From: Salvelinus alpinus
Taxonomy: Eukaryota; Chordata; Actinopteri; Salmoniformes; Salmonidae
Assembly (NCBI RefSeq): GCF_045679555.1
Contig: NC_092096.1
Span: 20,998,759-21,062,758 of the forward strand
DNA: 64,000 nucleotides
Reading direction: 5' to 3'
In this document: piece after piece, positions 1 through 10,688 of the stretch
How positions within the stretch are numbered: the first letter of the stretch is position 1
Layout: the number at the start of each line of letters is the position of its first letter
Position numbers and translations under genes: made by a program
Notes under the pieces: model-generated
Told to the model about the DNA's origin: nothing
Database searches by the model: none
Seen by the model: the letters and a program-made list of their open reading frames with translations, nothing else

Positions 1-244
1 GTATTAGTCAGCTATGTGTTAGCTGACTAAACTCCCCTCCATGGTGAAGGAAGTTTCTGATGAACAGGCTTTGTGGAGAAGTCTTTGTGGAATTCAGCTC
101 TGACAACATCGATTCGCCCAAGGTCAATTCTTCAAAAAATTTAAATAATGAAATACCTACCTATACCTACCTATGTTTGTCCTCTGTAGTTGCGTGCCTT
201 TATTTGCTGAAATCCATACCTTTTCAATAAATGTTAATGAAATA
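1..244. repeat. Left arm of a large imperfect inverted repeat
   Basis: Read in reverse complement, this arm matches about 940-1190 over most of its length. Shared blocks include the stretch around the Met-Val-Lys-Glu-Val-Ser codons, GTGGAATTCAGCT, and a GGATTTCAGCAAA block. The arm continues after the inserted Tc1-like element (245-840) as CAACCAC at 843-849, which pairs with GTGGTTG at 934-940. Its start lies outside the window. Confidence 0.75.
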
Positions 245-840
245 CACTGCTCAAAAAAATAATGCTCTGGATTTGTGGCCTGCTGGAGGTCATTTTGCAG
301 GGCTCTGGCAGTGCACCTCCTTGCACAAAGGCGGAGGTAGCGGTCCTGCTGCAGGGTTGTTGCCCTCCTATGGCCTCCTCCACGTCTCCTGATGTACTGG
401 CCTGTCTCCTGGTAGCGCCTCCATGCTCTGGACATTACGCTGACAGACATAGCAAACCTTTTTGCCACAGCTCGCATTGATGTGCCATCCTGGATGAACT
501 GCACTACTTGAGCCACTTGTGTGGGTTGTAGACTCAGTCTCATGCTACCACTAGAGTGAAAGCACCGCCAGCATTCAAAAGTGACCAAAACACCAGCCAG
601 GAAGCATAGGAACTGAGAAGTGGTCTGTGGTCACCACCTGCAGAACCATTCCTTTATTGGGGGTGTCTTGCTAATTGCCTATAATTTCCACCTTTTGTCT
701 ATTCCATTTGCACAACAGCATGTGAAATTTATTGTCAATCAGTGTTGCTTCCTAAGTGGACAGTTTGATTTCACAGAAGTGTGATTGACTTGGAGTTACA
801 TTGTGTTGTTTAAGTGTTCCCTTTATTTTTTTGAGCAGTG
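245..840 (-). mobile_element. Deleted Tc1/mariner-like transposon with transposase 5' remnant
   Basis: Both ends carry the terminal inverted repeat CACTGCTCAAAAAAATAA, at 245 and in reverse complement ending at 840. TA dinucleotides flank at 243-244 and 841-842, the target duplication expected for Tc1/mariner. The minus strand encodes the N-terminal helix-turn-helix part of a Tc1-like transposase (about 549 down to 270: residues such as [12 protein letters not shown] and RAVAKRF). The catalytic part is missing because the sequence jumps directly to the other inverted repeat. This is a non-autonomous internal-deletion copy, 596 bp long. Confidence 0.85.
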
Positions 841-942
841 TACAACCACTGACTGTTTGCTCATTGCTGTTGCTCTAAGATGGCAACTCAGTGAAAATGA
901 GCATGTGCCAATTGAATCTTAAGGAAACAGCAGGTGGTTGTA

Positions 943-1195
943 TTTGATTAACGTTTATTGAAAAAGTATGGATTTCAGCAAACAAAGAAAGGCACGCAAC
1001 TACTGAGGAAAACATAGGTATAAGGTAAGCATTTCATAATATTTATATATATTTTTTACAAGTATTGACTTTGGACGAATCAATGTAGTCGTAGCTGAAT
1101 TCCACAAAGACTGACTTGTCTCTGCTTCACTCTGTTGGTGTTCATTAGAAACTTCCTTTACCATGGCTGGGGTTTCATGTGACATGAATGATACT
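943..1195. repeat. Right arm of the inverted repeat, with exon-like open frame
   Basis: This arm pairs with 1-244. On the minus strand it keeps an open frame (about 1194 to 1062) with the segments AMVKEVSNEH and LWNSATTTLIRPKSIL. The other arm shows the same words interrupted by indels. This may be a duplicated exon, or just a repeat with a chance open frame. I do not recognise the protein. Confidence 0.6.
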
Positions 1196-1489
1196 ATTAG
1201 ATAATTCATTAGATTATTTTCTGTGGGAAAAAAATGTATATAGGCCTAAATATAGAATTACATATTATAATTAAATAGGATCTATGTGGGCCTCAATTTT
1301 CTAATGTAATTTCACCTGGCGTTCTCAATGGTTACAGGGGTTGACCTCTTCTTCTAGTTCCATGTTAAAATAAACAAATACACACAAACTCAAGTTAACA
1401 CCGTTTGAAACACGACTTCTACAGTAATTTATCCGGCAATAAATTCTTGTTTTGTAGCCTTTACAAATATAGTCTAACAATCGACATAC

Positions 1490-1510
1490 CTTTCTCCCTC
1501 TCTTCGGCAT
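1490..1510 (-). CDS. Possible 7-codon first coding exon of an unidentified gene
   Basis: An ATG at 1510 is followed by MPKRGRK and then a good splice donor, GTATGT (1489-1484), in phase 0. The surrounding 1400-1700 region is unique-looking and non-repetitive, which would suit a minus-strand promoter. The next exon cannot be fixed: the exon-like frame at 1194-1062 would need phase 1. Treat this as a candidate only. Confidence 0.25.
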
Positions 1511-2979
1511 TGTAGCAGTTGCTTAGATTCAAAACAAATGGAACACAGTTAACCACGGCAAATGTCGTGTCATAACATGATGTACTTTAATTATATTCCT
1601 GGGTTGCACGTTTCGTCATACAATATTGTTTTGAACATTCGTTTTATTCGACTGATGCCCAGCTGAGCATTCTATTTAATGTGGTCTTGGTGTTGATGAA
1701 GATATTGTATGAAGTGCATTACCGTGGCTTGGAAACACAATTACATTTTAAAAATGAGGAAAATAATTAGTAGGACAAGCTTTTGTCATCATTGTAATGT
1801 CGTCAGATTGACTTTATATGCAGTATAACTTCAGCTAGCTAGCTACGATTGTGGGGAGAGCATCGACATTTTAGTTAGCTTAACATTAGCACTGCTAGCT
1901 TTTTCTGCCGAACTTTGCTAGCTCATGGTGCCAACATTGTCATTTCTCAAGTAAACTTGACATAATGATGCCAATTTTGTTTGCTACAAATGTTATCTAC
2001 TTTAGCAATGTCATTAGCCCCAGTTCAGAAAGACTGAGCATCAGTTGGACATCAATATGATGCGGCATCTGTGCAACGGTGCAACCCATGAATAGCTAGC
2101 TACATTATGTTTTGACAGAATCATAAAAGAGAAAGGGATTTTGTAGAACCTTGTTTTGTTAAGTCAGTTGTAAAGTTTACAGGCGAGATGTTGATCGTCA
2201 CCTGAATTTTGTCGCCAGACACGACTCGATCTCCACCAGTAGGTGTCAGTAGCTCGTTAGACTCCAGGGTGTGTTCAGTTAGGTTTAACGTTTACGCTGC
2301 GTGACGGTTTGTAGTGAACGACACGATAACCCCCCGCCGATGATAAATGGTATACTTTATTAAGAAAAGTTCAGTTGTAATAAAATACTTCATAATGAAC
2401 CATAGTATTTTCTCAGATTAAAAGACGGATGACCTAAGCATTCTAAATAAAACATTTAAATACATGTTCATCCTTGATATTGTATATGCCATTATCAGAA
2501 AAAGCCTTAGTATATCAGAAAGCATATTTGTGTAGTGTTAGAATTGAATTTTGTCAACTCAACCTCAAATGATAATTACCTAACCATACCTTACCATTGT
2601 GCCCAATGATCATTTAAATCATTGGTTGCTTATTTCTAAATGTCTCACATTACTTTTTTTTCAGTTGACTAGTTTATGGGCAGTGGGCTGATCTAACAGG
2701 TCTACTGTTGGAAAATGTGTGTGTACAACATTTGTGTTGGAATGTTAACAGGGAAATACAAGAGATGAGCCAAGAAAAATTCCACACCAAGTGTTCAAAT
2801 AAAATGTTTAATGTGAATTAAAGGCATAATTGTATTTTTTAATCGAGGCATGTTTTAAGGCTGAGTTTGAGTAAAATGCATATATTTTGTCCTCATACTA
2901 TTCAGTAATGCAGTCCATAAACATGATTTGGAAAATAAATTAATATACATGACAATATTTTCTTAGGTTCTCGCCATGA
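1511..2979. other. Intergenic sequence; likely 3' UTR of the zinc-finger gene at its upper end
   Basis: No coding frame or recognisable repeat was found. The part just below 2980 is the expected 3' UTR of the minus-strand zinc-finger gene. A reverse-complement AATAAA lies at 2356-2361 and weaker ATTAAA-type signals near 2812 and 2840. The true poly(A) site cannot be chosen from sequence alone. Confidence 0.4.
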
Positions 2980-4442
2980 TTAGACACCTTTCCCTATGTG
3001 AGTGCGCAGGTGCCTTTTGAGACGCGTTGAGGTGGAGAAGCACTTTTTACACAACATACAGGAGTATGGGCGCTCTCCTGTGTGTGTCCGCAGATGCATG
3101 GTCAGGTCTGACGAACACCTAAACCTCCGTTCACAGACCGAGCACGGGTATGGCCGCTCCCCTGTGTGTATTCGCCTGTGGAGGAGCAGCTCCCCAGAGG
3201 TAAGGAAGGTCTTGCCACACTGAGCGCACTGATGCGGTCTCTCCCCTGTGTGCATCAGGTTGTGTCTTATGAGTGAAGTAGACTTGGCAAACTCCTTCCC
3301 ACAGTGTGCGCAAGAGAACGGTCGCTCCCCTGTGTGGGTATTCATGTGTTCACTCTGTGCACGCTTGGTTTTGAAGCTCTTGGGACACTGAGAGCAAGAG
3401 AACGGTCTGAAGTCGCTGTGGCTGCGTTGGTGTCTTACCAGCTCCCCATGTGTTAAGAAGGTCTTCTGACAGACGGTGCAGAGGTATGGCCTCTCCCCTG
3501 TATGAATCCTCTCGTGTCTTGTCAGGCCCGCGAGCTGAGTAAAGCTTTTCTCGCAGAAGGAGCACTGGAAAGGCCTCTGCCCGTTGTGAATCAGTTGGTG
3601 TCTGTTCAGTATCTGTAACTGGGTGAAACTCTTGCCGCACTCCGGGCACGGGTACGGCCGCTCCTTGGTGTGGATTTGCCGGTGCTTGTTCAGCAGCCAC
3701 ACGTGAGTGAAGCCCTTGCCGCACTCTGCGCAGGGGAAGGGTCTCTCTCCGGTGTGCTTCATCTGATGTCTCCTCAGGTCAGACGGGCGGCCGTAGATCT
3801 TCTCGCACTGGGAACACTTGTAATGGCGATTCACCACGTGGGTTTGCCTATGCTTCAGCCGCTCTAGTACGGTGTCAAAGCTAGCCCCACATTTCTGACA
3901 CTTGTACTGACCACTCCCTTTGTCGTTTGGCTCCTCCTGCTGCTCTGTGGACTGTAGTGGGGGATCAGCACTCTGGCCACAAGGCGTTCTGGTGAAGTGC
4001 AGGGACAGTAGGCCCAGTTGGGTGAACCCCTTGCCACATTGAGGGCAGATATATGGGCGTTCCCCGGTGTGAATCCGCTGATGCCTCGTCAGATCCCAGG
4101 AGTTTTTGAAACCCTTGTCGCACTCCTTGCAGGTGTACGGACGCTCCCCTGTGTGAATGCGCTGGTGCCTGGTCACGTCTGACGAGCGAGTGAAAGTCTT
4201 TCCACACTCGTGGCATGTGTGAGCACCGGGTTCAGAGCTTACGTGGATAGGGAAAGGCTTGGGGAATTCAGGACGGGGTAACTTTTTCCTGGGAAGCGCT
4301 GGGTTCTCTTCAGTTTTCTGGAGCTTGCTGTACTCCTCTGGGTGATTTCGCTCAATGTGCTGGAGGAGGTAGGATTCCTGCATGTGGAAGAATGGGCACT
4401 GGGAACAGGCAAAGACCTGTGAAGACATCTCAACGGTGTGAC
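2980..4442 (-). CDS. Zinc-finger gene exon 7: tandem C2H2 array and stop
   Basis: A single exon carries the whole finger array, as is usual for this family. The first finger-like unit ([12 protein letters not shown]) is divergent. Canonical fingers follow with C-x2-C-x12-H-x3-H spacing. The fourth ([20 protein letters not shown]) loses the second His spacing and is followed by a non-finger linker of about 30 residues ([18 protein letters not shown]), splitting the array into a short N-terminal and a long C-terminal block of about 11 fingers. Stop codon TAA is at 2982-2980. Confidence 0.92.
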
Positions 4443-6917
4443 CTGAAGGAATACAATGGGAAAAGGAGACTAATAATGTGAGAGGCAGCACAAGCATTAG
4501 GTGGTTGTTTTTACAGGGCATACCACAGTCTCAACATTTTATTATATGTAGTAACAGAGAAAGACATTCAATATTTCCTCCTTACTCTGAGTGCCCAAGT
4601 TTTCAAGACATGTGTGGTGTTGCAGCAGGGATTTTAGGTCCTCAGGTTGAGAGAGGGCCTGCAAACACTCCTCCAGGACAGAGGGAGCAGAACTGAGCCA
4701 TGACACAGTCTATAGGAGCAGAGATGCAAACAAGTGAGTGACAATATGCTGGAAATTTTACATGTTTTTTTTCACACCGGGGAACGTTACAAAATGCTAG
4801 GCCCATTTCAAGAAAACCAGAGAAGCCGCTGGCTAGCACCTCAGCTAACAGCGTGGCCCCAGAGTGGCTATAAGGCAGAGGTTATGTGCAGAAAGTGACA
4901 GTACAGCTTGGATATCTTCTCCTAATAAGATACAGAAGATATTACCCTCCTATAACTTAACCAGTCTAAATGTTGCCATCATGGTCAGCACTGCAGGATT
5001 TTCCCAATACAATAACAGAAGGTGACTTGAACCCAGCTGAAGGTGACCTAGTGAGGTGTTACTTTGTGGTACCTGTCCAAGGTCTGGTACTGGCAGTATC
5101 TTCTCCAGTTTAGAAAGGAATTCCCACACAAGTAGTTGCATATCTGTGTCATAGCTGGCGCCGTACTCCGTCGGAAACACTTCCTGGAATCAAGATAGAT
5201 GGGGATATAATTGGTGTCGGGTGAAGTTGACCCTAGATGCTAATCTTGTGTCAGTTCTGCATTTACCCCACTGGTGGTCAAGGTTAGATTGGGGGCGGGG
5301 AAGCTGATCCTAGATCTGTACCTATGGGAAACTTCCCTCCGGGGCAATATAATTCCAAGGACTGTAAATATTGTCTTTGGTAACTAAACAGAACCAGGAA
5401 GCTAGAGAGAGAGACGTTAACATATGATGGAGGCAGACTGACCTGGAAGAAGTGTTCTCTCTCCGCTGGGTCTTTCAGCAAAGTCTGGATGAGCTCCAGG
5501 AAGATGGCCTCTTCTGCATCCACCTCAGCATCTCCACTCTGTGAAATAGAACTTATCAGTGATAAGGGAACAGTAAACAACCGTCACCCACCACTGAAAA
5601 TAAGAGGGAGCAACACTGCAGTCCTTGACATATAGGAGCAAGCACTGGAAATTAGCACAAGCTAATTGGTGCAAAGGATCTGACGGTTGCTTATTCAATA
5701 TGTCAATGTTTTAATTCTCTTATCCTAGGCAAATAAGTGATTTAAATATGCACATTTCAAATGATAGGAATGGCAAATGCGGTTCCATAAAGACCAGGGG
5801 CCATATACATCAAGCATCTCAAAGTAAGCTGATTTAGGATCAGTTTGGCCTTTTACATCACAATGAAAAGGATTACAAGGACAGAGGGGACCTGATCCTA
5901 GATCAGCACTCCTCCTCTGATAAATTTGATACATATGGTCCCAGGACAATTTGAACAGTTGTCCTCCACAGAGTATCATTACTTACCCCTGTGTGTCCAG
6001 GGGGGCGAATTCTGTCCAGGTGGGGTTGGATGATCTGGATATCAGCTGTATGATCAGCGGAACACAACTCTAGTATCACCTGAAAGGAATAACAGTATTC
6101 AAGGAAGTAGACAACAGCACCCAACAAATGATGACCACCGACAGAACCTGAGCAATCAGGACAATAGAACCCAACTCATCAGGACCATGGACAACCCCCA
6201 TGCAATCAGGAAAATGGACAGAACCTAACTAATCAGCAGCTACATAAACCGCAAGATAAAGACCGTTTTAATCACAGATGGCTCTAAACACACTGTCCAA
6301 ACTACTGCTGTTAGGTTCTCCAGTTTACAAAAACAACATCCTTAACTGTATTCGCTACTAACCCTTGTTCGCAGCCGCAGAAGAAGCTTGGCTCTCTGTT
6401 TCTCATTCAACAGGTCTGGAACTGTCGCTGTCACAAGGCCGACGAACTCCTCTAGTTTCTCATAATCCATGACATCTCTTCGTTGCGCTACTTGCCACAT
6501 GGCCGCAGAGAGCAGCCTCAGAGGTGGTATCAACAGGCGCAAAGAGGATAACGGGAGGAAGATATCTACGGGCAAAAATTGGTCATTGAGTATGGTGAGA
6601 GAGACGACACAATCTTTGGACAATAATTATTGGTAGTGCGGGTTAGGAGGCATAACGTTACATTGTCGCATAACTTGAGTAGACGCTAGCAAATAAAGAT
6701 GTAGCTAAAATGTGAATCAGTGGCCCAACTATTTTATCTATTCGATCCATCTTCTAGTAGCTAGTCTACCCCAATGGCTGGTCCACCCTAGACAGTCTGT
6801 ATCTTTGCTACAACTAACAGTAGCCGCAAGTTGCTAGCTAGCCAACGTTAGCTAGGTACTTATTTTAAACGAACCTGCATTCTCCACTGGTTTTGTCGTG
6901 ACACAAATTTCCATCAT
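2980..6917 (-). CDS. C2H2 zinc-finger protein with TIN2-like N-terminal domain (7 exons, ~710 aa)
   Basis: Joining 6917-6875, 6565-6363, 6079-5987, 5538-5443, 5183-5073, 4709-4586 and 4442-2980 gives 2133 bp (711 codons with stop), with GT-AG at every junction and consistent phase. Residues about 18-210 form the helical N-terminal module found in many fish zinc-finger proteins ([63 protein letters not shown]). I relate this to the TINF2 N-terminal family from memory. Residues about 234-705 hold roughly 15 C2H2 fingers with TGERPY-type linkers. Function is inferred as nuclear, DNA-binding transcriptional regulation; the target is unknown. The initiating ATG is at 6917 (a second in-frame ATG is at 6914). 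The 6623 in-frame codon is TTG and is not used here. Confidence 0.85.
4586..4709 (-). CDS. Zinc-finger gene exon 6
   Basis: 41 codons plus one base with acceptor CCTATAG and donor GTAAGG. It encodes [19 protein letters not shown] and [12 protein letters not shown], which closes the N-terminal domain before the zinc-finger exon. Confidence 0.82.
5073..5183 (-). CDS. Zinc-finger gene exon 5
   Basis: Thirty-seven codons with acceptor ATTCCAG and donor GTACCA. It encodes [14 protein letters not shown] followed by [17 protein letters not shown]. Both ends are phase 0. Confidence 0.88.
5218..5336. repeat. Short palindromic (MITE-like) element in zinc-finger intron
   Basis: It begins GTGAAGTTGACCCTAGATGC and ends GATCCTAGATCTGTACCTAT plus GGGAAACTTC; the ends are imperfect inverted repeats. 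A related copy lies at 59128-59262. The type is common in salmonid introns. Confidence 0.6.
5443..5538 (-). CDS. Zinc-finger gene exon 4
   Basis: Thirty-two codons with acceptor TTTCACAG and donor GTCAGT. It encodes an acidic start ([11 protein letters not shown]) and then [20 protein letters not shown]. Confidence 0.88.
5798..5938. repeat. Short palindromic (MITE-like) element
   Basis: Its core words GATTTAGGATCAG and GGACCTGATCCTAGATCAGC face each other around a short spacer, and the outer ends (ATATACATCAAGCATCTC / TGATACATATGG) are partly inverted. A fragment of the same family occurs near 23537-23575. Confidence 0.6.
5987..6079 (-). CDS. Zinc-finger gene exon 3
   Basis: Thirty-one codons with acceptor TTTCAG and donor GTAAGT. 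It contains VILELC and [12 protein letters not shown], typical of the same N-terminal module. Both ends are phase 0. Confidence 0.88.
6363..6565 (-). CDS. Zinc-finger gene exon 2 (N-terminal domain)
   Basis: The acceptor is CCCGTAG and the donor GTTAGT. It encodes [20 protein letters not shown], then the [12 protein letters not shown] and [14 protein letters not shown] helices, the most conserved part of the fish zinc-finger N-terminal module. The length is 203 bp (2 + 67 codons). Confidence 0.85.
6875..6917 (-). CDS. Zinc-finger gene exon 1 (start codon)
   Basis: It encodes [14 protein letters not shown] plus the first base of an Asp codon, then donor GTTCGT. The phase (one leftover base) fits exon 2, whose first two bases are AT, giving Asp-Ile-Phe-Leu-Pro-Leu. 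The donor is not a strong consensus, so the start exon is less certain than the rest. Confidence 0.6.
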
Positions 6918-7039
6918 TATAGATAATTGAGTTGTGACTTATATAACTTTAATTAACTAGTTTGGTTTATATTAAACCCAGAAAGACATTTGGGAGTATA
7001 ATAGTTTAGCTTATCCACTATCTGGCAGGCTAGCGTTCT

Positions 7040-7070
7040 TCCTCTTCTTTTTTTATCTTCCGGGAAAGTT
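7040..7070 (-). promoter_or_regulatory. Candidate promoter element (ETS-type) upstream of zinc-finger gene
   Basis: The minus strand reads CCCGGAAG (64 down to 57 within 7057-7064), an ETS-factor core, about 140 bp upstream of the start codon and flanked by a pyrimidine-rich tract. Position and motif suit a TATA-less promoter; this is inference only. Confidence 0.3.
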
Positions 7071-8440
7071 TTCTTCCTCTCTGGTCCTTCAATGGGAAAA
7101 GGCGCTTATACTGCCACCTACCGACCATTCATTGGCACGACTCTGGTGTAAACTTCCAGCTGTCTTAATTTACTGTGCTACTACAAAAACAAACTATTAT
7201 TTGTATAAAACATACTGTCAAAATGATTAGTAAATATGATTCCCCTATGCACATCTGAGAATGTGACATAAAAAAACATGTTTATTTAGGAATTTACATA
7301 AGTTTATATCATAGTGTACATCACTTTAATTCCAGACAACAGACTTACAGATCTCTGGTTTATGCCAATGCAGTTTCAGTAGGATCTTTGTTCAAGAGAC
7401 CGGGAATACATCTCTTTCCCCTTATTGCTGTAATCTTGTTCCAATCATCATGTTTAGGTGGCTCAATCAAGTCGCCTTCTCTCATTTGTCTCATATCCAA
7501 ATCAGAAATACACATTTTAGAGAGAGCACACTTTATTCCACTAGCTACATCATGTTAACCTGCAGTTCTTGTGACGTTGCAGTCATTTAGCAGTCACTTT
7601 TATCCAGAATGAGGTGTTGTCTTGAAGTTGAGTTTCACATTTTAAAGTCTGACTGCCACAAATCATTGTCTTGATTTCAACAACAGGCATATTCAAATGT
7701 TATGGTCTCACAATTTTGCTATTTTCTGGACATACTGACAAATACTGGTAAATATTCCATATAATGCCAAAATGTGGGCAGTTAAAAACAAAACATAGGC
7801 CTAACAAAGGAAGACATCCAATATAATTTGAACACGAATCTGGTCGAGGCGTGTAAACCTTATACTTCAGTGTTGTAAACACTCCTTTTTAAAGATCGAT
7901 CATTTCAACCAACAGGGGGTCATGGTTAAAGGGGGCAGCATTTCAAGTGTAGAATTCCAAGTCACTCCTGCAAGGGATACAATTCAACAAATTATTAATC
8001 ATCTTGAATACACATGTTCAGGTGCGCAACCAGATTTTTAAAAAAGCTGGTATTTGTAAATTTTTATTTTATATGATAAATTAGCTAACTTTAACATACA
8101 CAGGGTGTGCCCAAACACAACAAACTTTACTGGCACTCTCACTTCCTTAGCCACCATAGCTAGCAAGTCTCATTTGTAGCTATCTATCTGGGGTTTTGCA
8201 GTAGTACTCAAACTTACCATTTTAGCTAGGGAACTATGAAATACATAACGAGGAAAAATGCGATGTCAAACATCACAAACAGCCAAAAGTCAAACCAGTA
8301 TGAGTGTTTTGGTAAAGATACCAAAGCTCCTTTCGTGTCCAAACACTCTTCCGAGCCCATTTTCAGGAAGTGTGTGGATGAAGAGCACCGCCCCAGTGCT
8401 ATCGTAGCCCTGTCTATTTCTTACTCTTTGCCTCCACCTA
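7071..8440. other. Intergenic; no gene seen
   Basis: AT-rich sequence without coding structure. A 5' flank of the zinc-finger gene lies at the lower end. The stretch near 7110-7145 (CTGCCACCTACCG) resembles the terminal words of the LINE remnants to the right and may be a fragment of one. Confidence 0.4.
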
Positions 8441-8444
8441 GTGG

Positions 8445-10125
8445 CTTCTTCTTCGAGGTTTAACGGTGGTTGGCATCCAATTTGTTGCATTACCGCCACC
8501 TACTAGACTGGAGTACAACTTCCTTGTACTTTGCTTAAAAATAAAAATTTACTAAATAAATACCCTACCATCTAACATTACACTCACACATTAAAAAAAT
8601 AATTAAATGAACACCACCCTACTCCACTAATTAAATGTATTTATTCCTACCTCATGCCATCATCCTGAAAGGATGGGACATCACCACTTAACACATCCTG
8701 TAACTCTAATGATGTCAAGTCTCGCACACCCAAATACCACTCTGCAGCTGCCACCACAACCTCCATTTTATGCGACTTCCATTCCATCCCTGCAGTACAG
8801 TTGATAACCATCGCTATAAATGCTAAAAATCCAATCTTACTGAAACTGATATCACTTTGTGGCCTATCCCTATGTACTGGTATGTCTCTACTACTCTCAC
8901 CACTCCTCCCCCTTAACCCATCTTCCTCTACTTTCTTCACTGCATCAGCATATGACACTTCTGTACTACTCTAACCCTAGAAACCTCAACCTGTCTCTCT
9001 CGCACGGGACATTTCTGATCCCCAGCTCCATGTGTACCCCTACAATTAACACATTCCACTACTTTCCCCAATACTACACATTCCTTTGTCTCATGCCCTT
9101 CTGCACACTTCTCACACCTTGGACCCCCCCTCCTACACACTGCTGCCACATGTCCATAAGCTTGACACCTGTAACTTTGTAATATATTTGGCACATACAC
9201 TCGTACAGGATAACTTATATATCCTAACTTCACTTTGTCGGGCAAAGACTCAACTTCAAAACTCAAAAGAACAGACAATGACTCTTCTGTTCCCCCACTC
9301 TCGCCACCCTGTCTGCATCGCATCAAACGACGAGCATCACATACACCAAGAATCTTTCCCCTCAGCTGATCAACTTTTATATTTACTGCTTCCCCAGTTA
9401 TCACTCCTTTCATTGGTGCACTTTTCTTGAGAGCGAAACAATTCACTTTTCTTGCCCCCATTCGTTTTACTCTGAGTGCATTCTCCCTCTGACCAACAGA
9501 AACACAAACAATTATCACTAGACCACTTCTGGTTACCCTCACTGATTCCACATTACCCAAATCTTTTTTTCAGCCACTGTGAAACCACAAATGAATCAGC
9601 CAAAAGGCAAGAGTCCACTTTTTCCATAAACTTCACTCCTACTGTCATAAACTCATCCTTTTCCTGATCCTCGGTGCATACCTCGGTCTCCTATAACTTC
9701 ACCACACCTACCACCTCCGATACTTCACCCTCATTCGCTTCCATTTCTCCTCCTGTCTTCAGCTCCCTCTGCTTACACTTTCTACCATTCTTTAACAAAT
9801 CATCTCCCTTTTCCCCACAATTTTTATCCGACTCAAGCTCACCCTCTTCTTCCCTCTCTCTCTTAGACCTCCTCTCCCTCTCTTTTTCCCTCCATTCCTC
9901 CTCCGTTTTCCAAGTACACGTCTCCTTATGATAATACTGCACTACTCCTGACAACTATCTTGTTCTTGCTTTCTCTAGGGACTCCATTTCCGCTGAGGTG
10001 TCCGCCCTCCTCCCCCTCCACCTAGTGGAGCTTATTGTACAGTTTCTTCTTCTTTTTCTTCTTCTTCTTCTTCTATGATATCATGGCGGTAGGCAAACAA
10101 ACGTTTAAAGTGCATGTCGCCACCT
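8445..10125 (-). mobile_element. LINE remnant with gag-like ORF1; ORF2 missing
   Basis: On the minus strand, frames from about 9954 to 8640 encode a charged N-terminal segment (REKERERRSKREREEEGE), then an ORF1-like core, then Cys/His zinc-knuckle motifs (CQAYGHVAAVC, CEKCAEGHETKEC, CVNCRGTHGAGDQKC), then SYADAVKKV. This layout is typical of ORF1 in I/Jockey-related LINEs. No reverse transcriptase follows; the sequence goes straight to a short 3' segment with ACCGCCACCTACTAGACTGG. An element 5' region with (GAA)n lies near 10040-10075. It is frame-broken and probably inactive. Confidence 0.65.
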
Positions 10126-10280
10126 ACTATGCTGGAATGTACAATCAATCATGATCTGCCCAAGTCTGTACTACCATGAAAATAAAATTCAAAACAAAAT
10201 AAATCACTAACTTCTACCACACCCTCCCCCCTCCCCAACCCCATTAAACTTTATATCATGCTGAATCACTCCACCCTTAG

Positions 10281-10600
10281 GATTGTTCAGCATGTCAACA
10301 ACCATTTCAACAGTAACATCTATTACCCCCAATATCTCTTTTGCCGTCTCCACAATAACCTTCAACCTGGTATTTCTGCTTTCCACAACCCGAGTCGTAT
10401 TGATAACCTTACCAATAAAAGCTTTGAAGTCAACTTTATTCATTGTTCAGCATGTCAACAACCATTTCAACAGTAACATCTATTACCCCCAATATCTCTT
10501 TTGCCGTCTCCACAATAACCTTCAACCTGGTATTTCTGCTTTCCACAACCCGAGTCGTATTGATAACCTTACCAATAAAAGCTTTGAAGTCAACTTTATT
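10281..10600. repeat. 160-bp tandem duplication inside LINE ORF1 remnant
   Basis: 10281-10440 and 10441-10600 are almost identical copies, both starting ATTGTTCAGCATGTCAACAA. Because 160 is not a multiple of three, the duplication destroys the frame. The high identity points to a recent event. Confidence 0.9.
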
Positions 10601-10688
10601 CATTATCAAAGTGTCCTTTGACACCACACATTCATGAGCACAAGATTTCTGAACAAGCTTCCAAACCATGCCAGCACCATCAGAAACA

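Noticed and set aside
2980..4521. Zinc-finger reading frame starting at 4521 as an intronless gene
   Set aside because: The segment above 4442 lacks family similarity, while an acceptor at 4443-4444 and six upstream exons join in phase.
6342..6623. Start of the zinc-finger protein at 6623
   Set aside because: The codon there is TTG and a stop lies just upstream. An exon at 6917-6875 with an ATG joins in correct phase instead.
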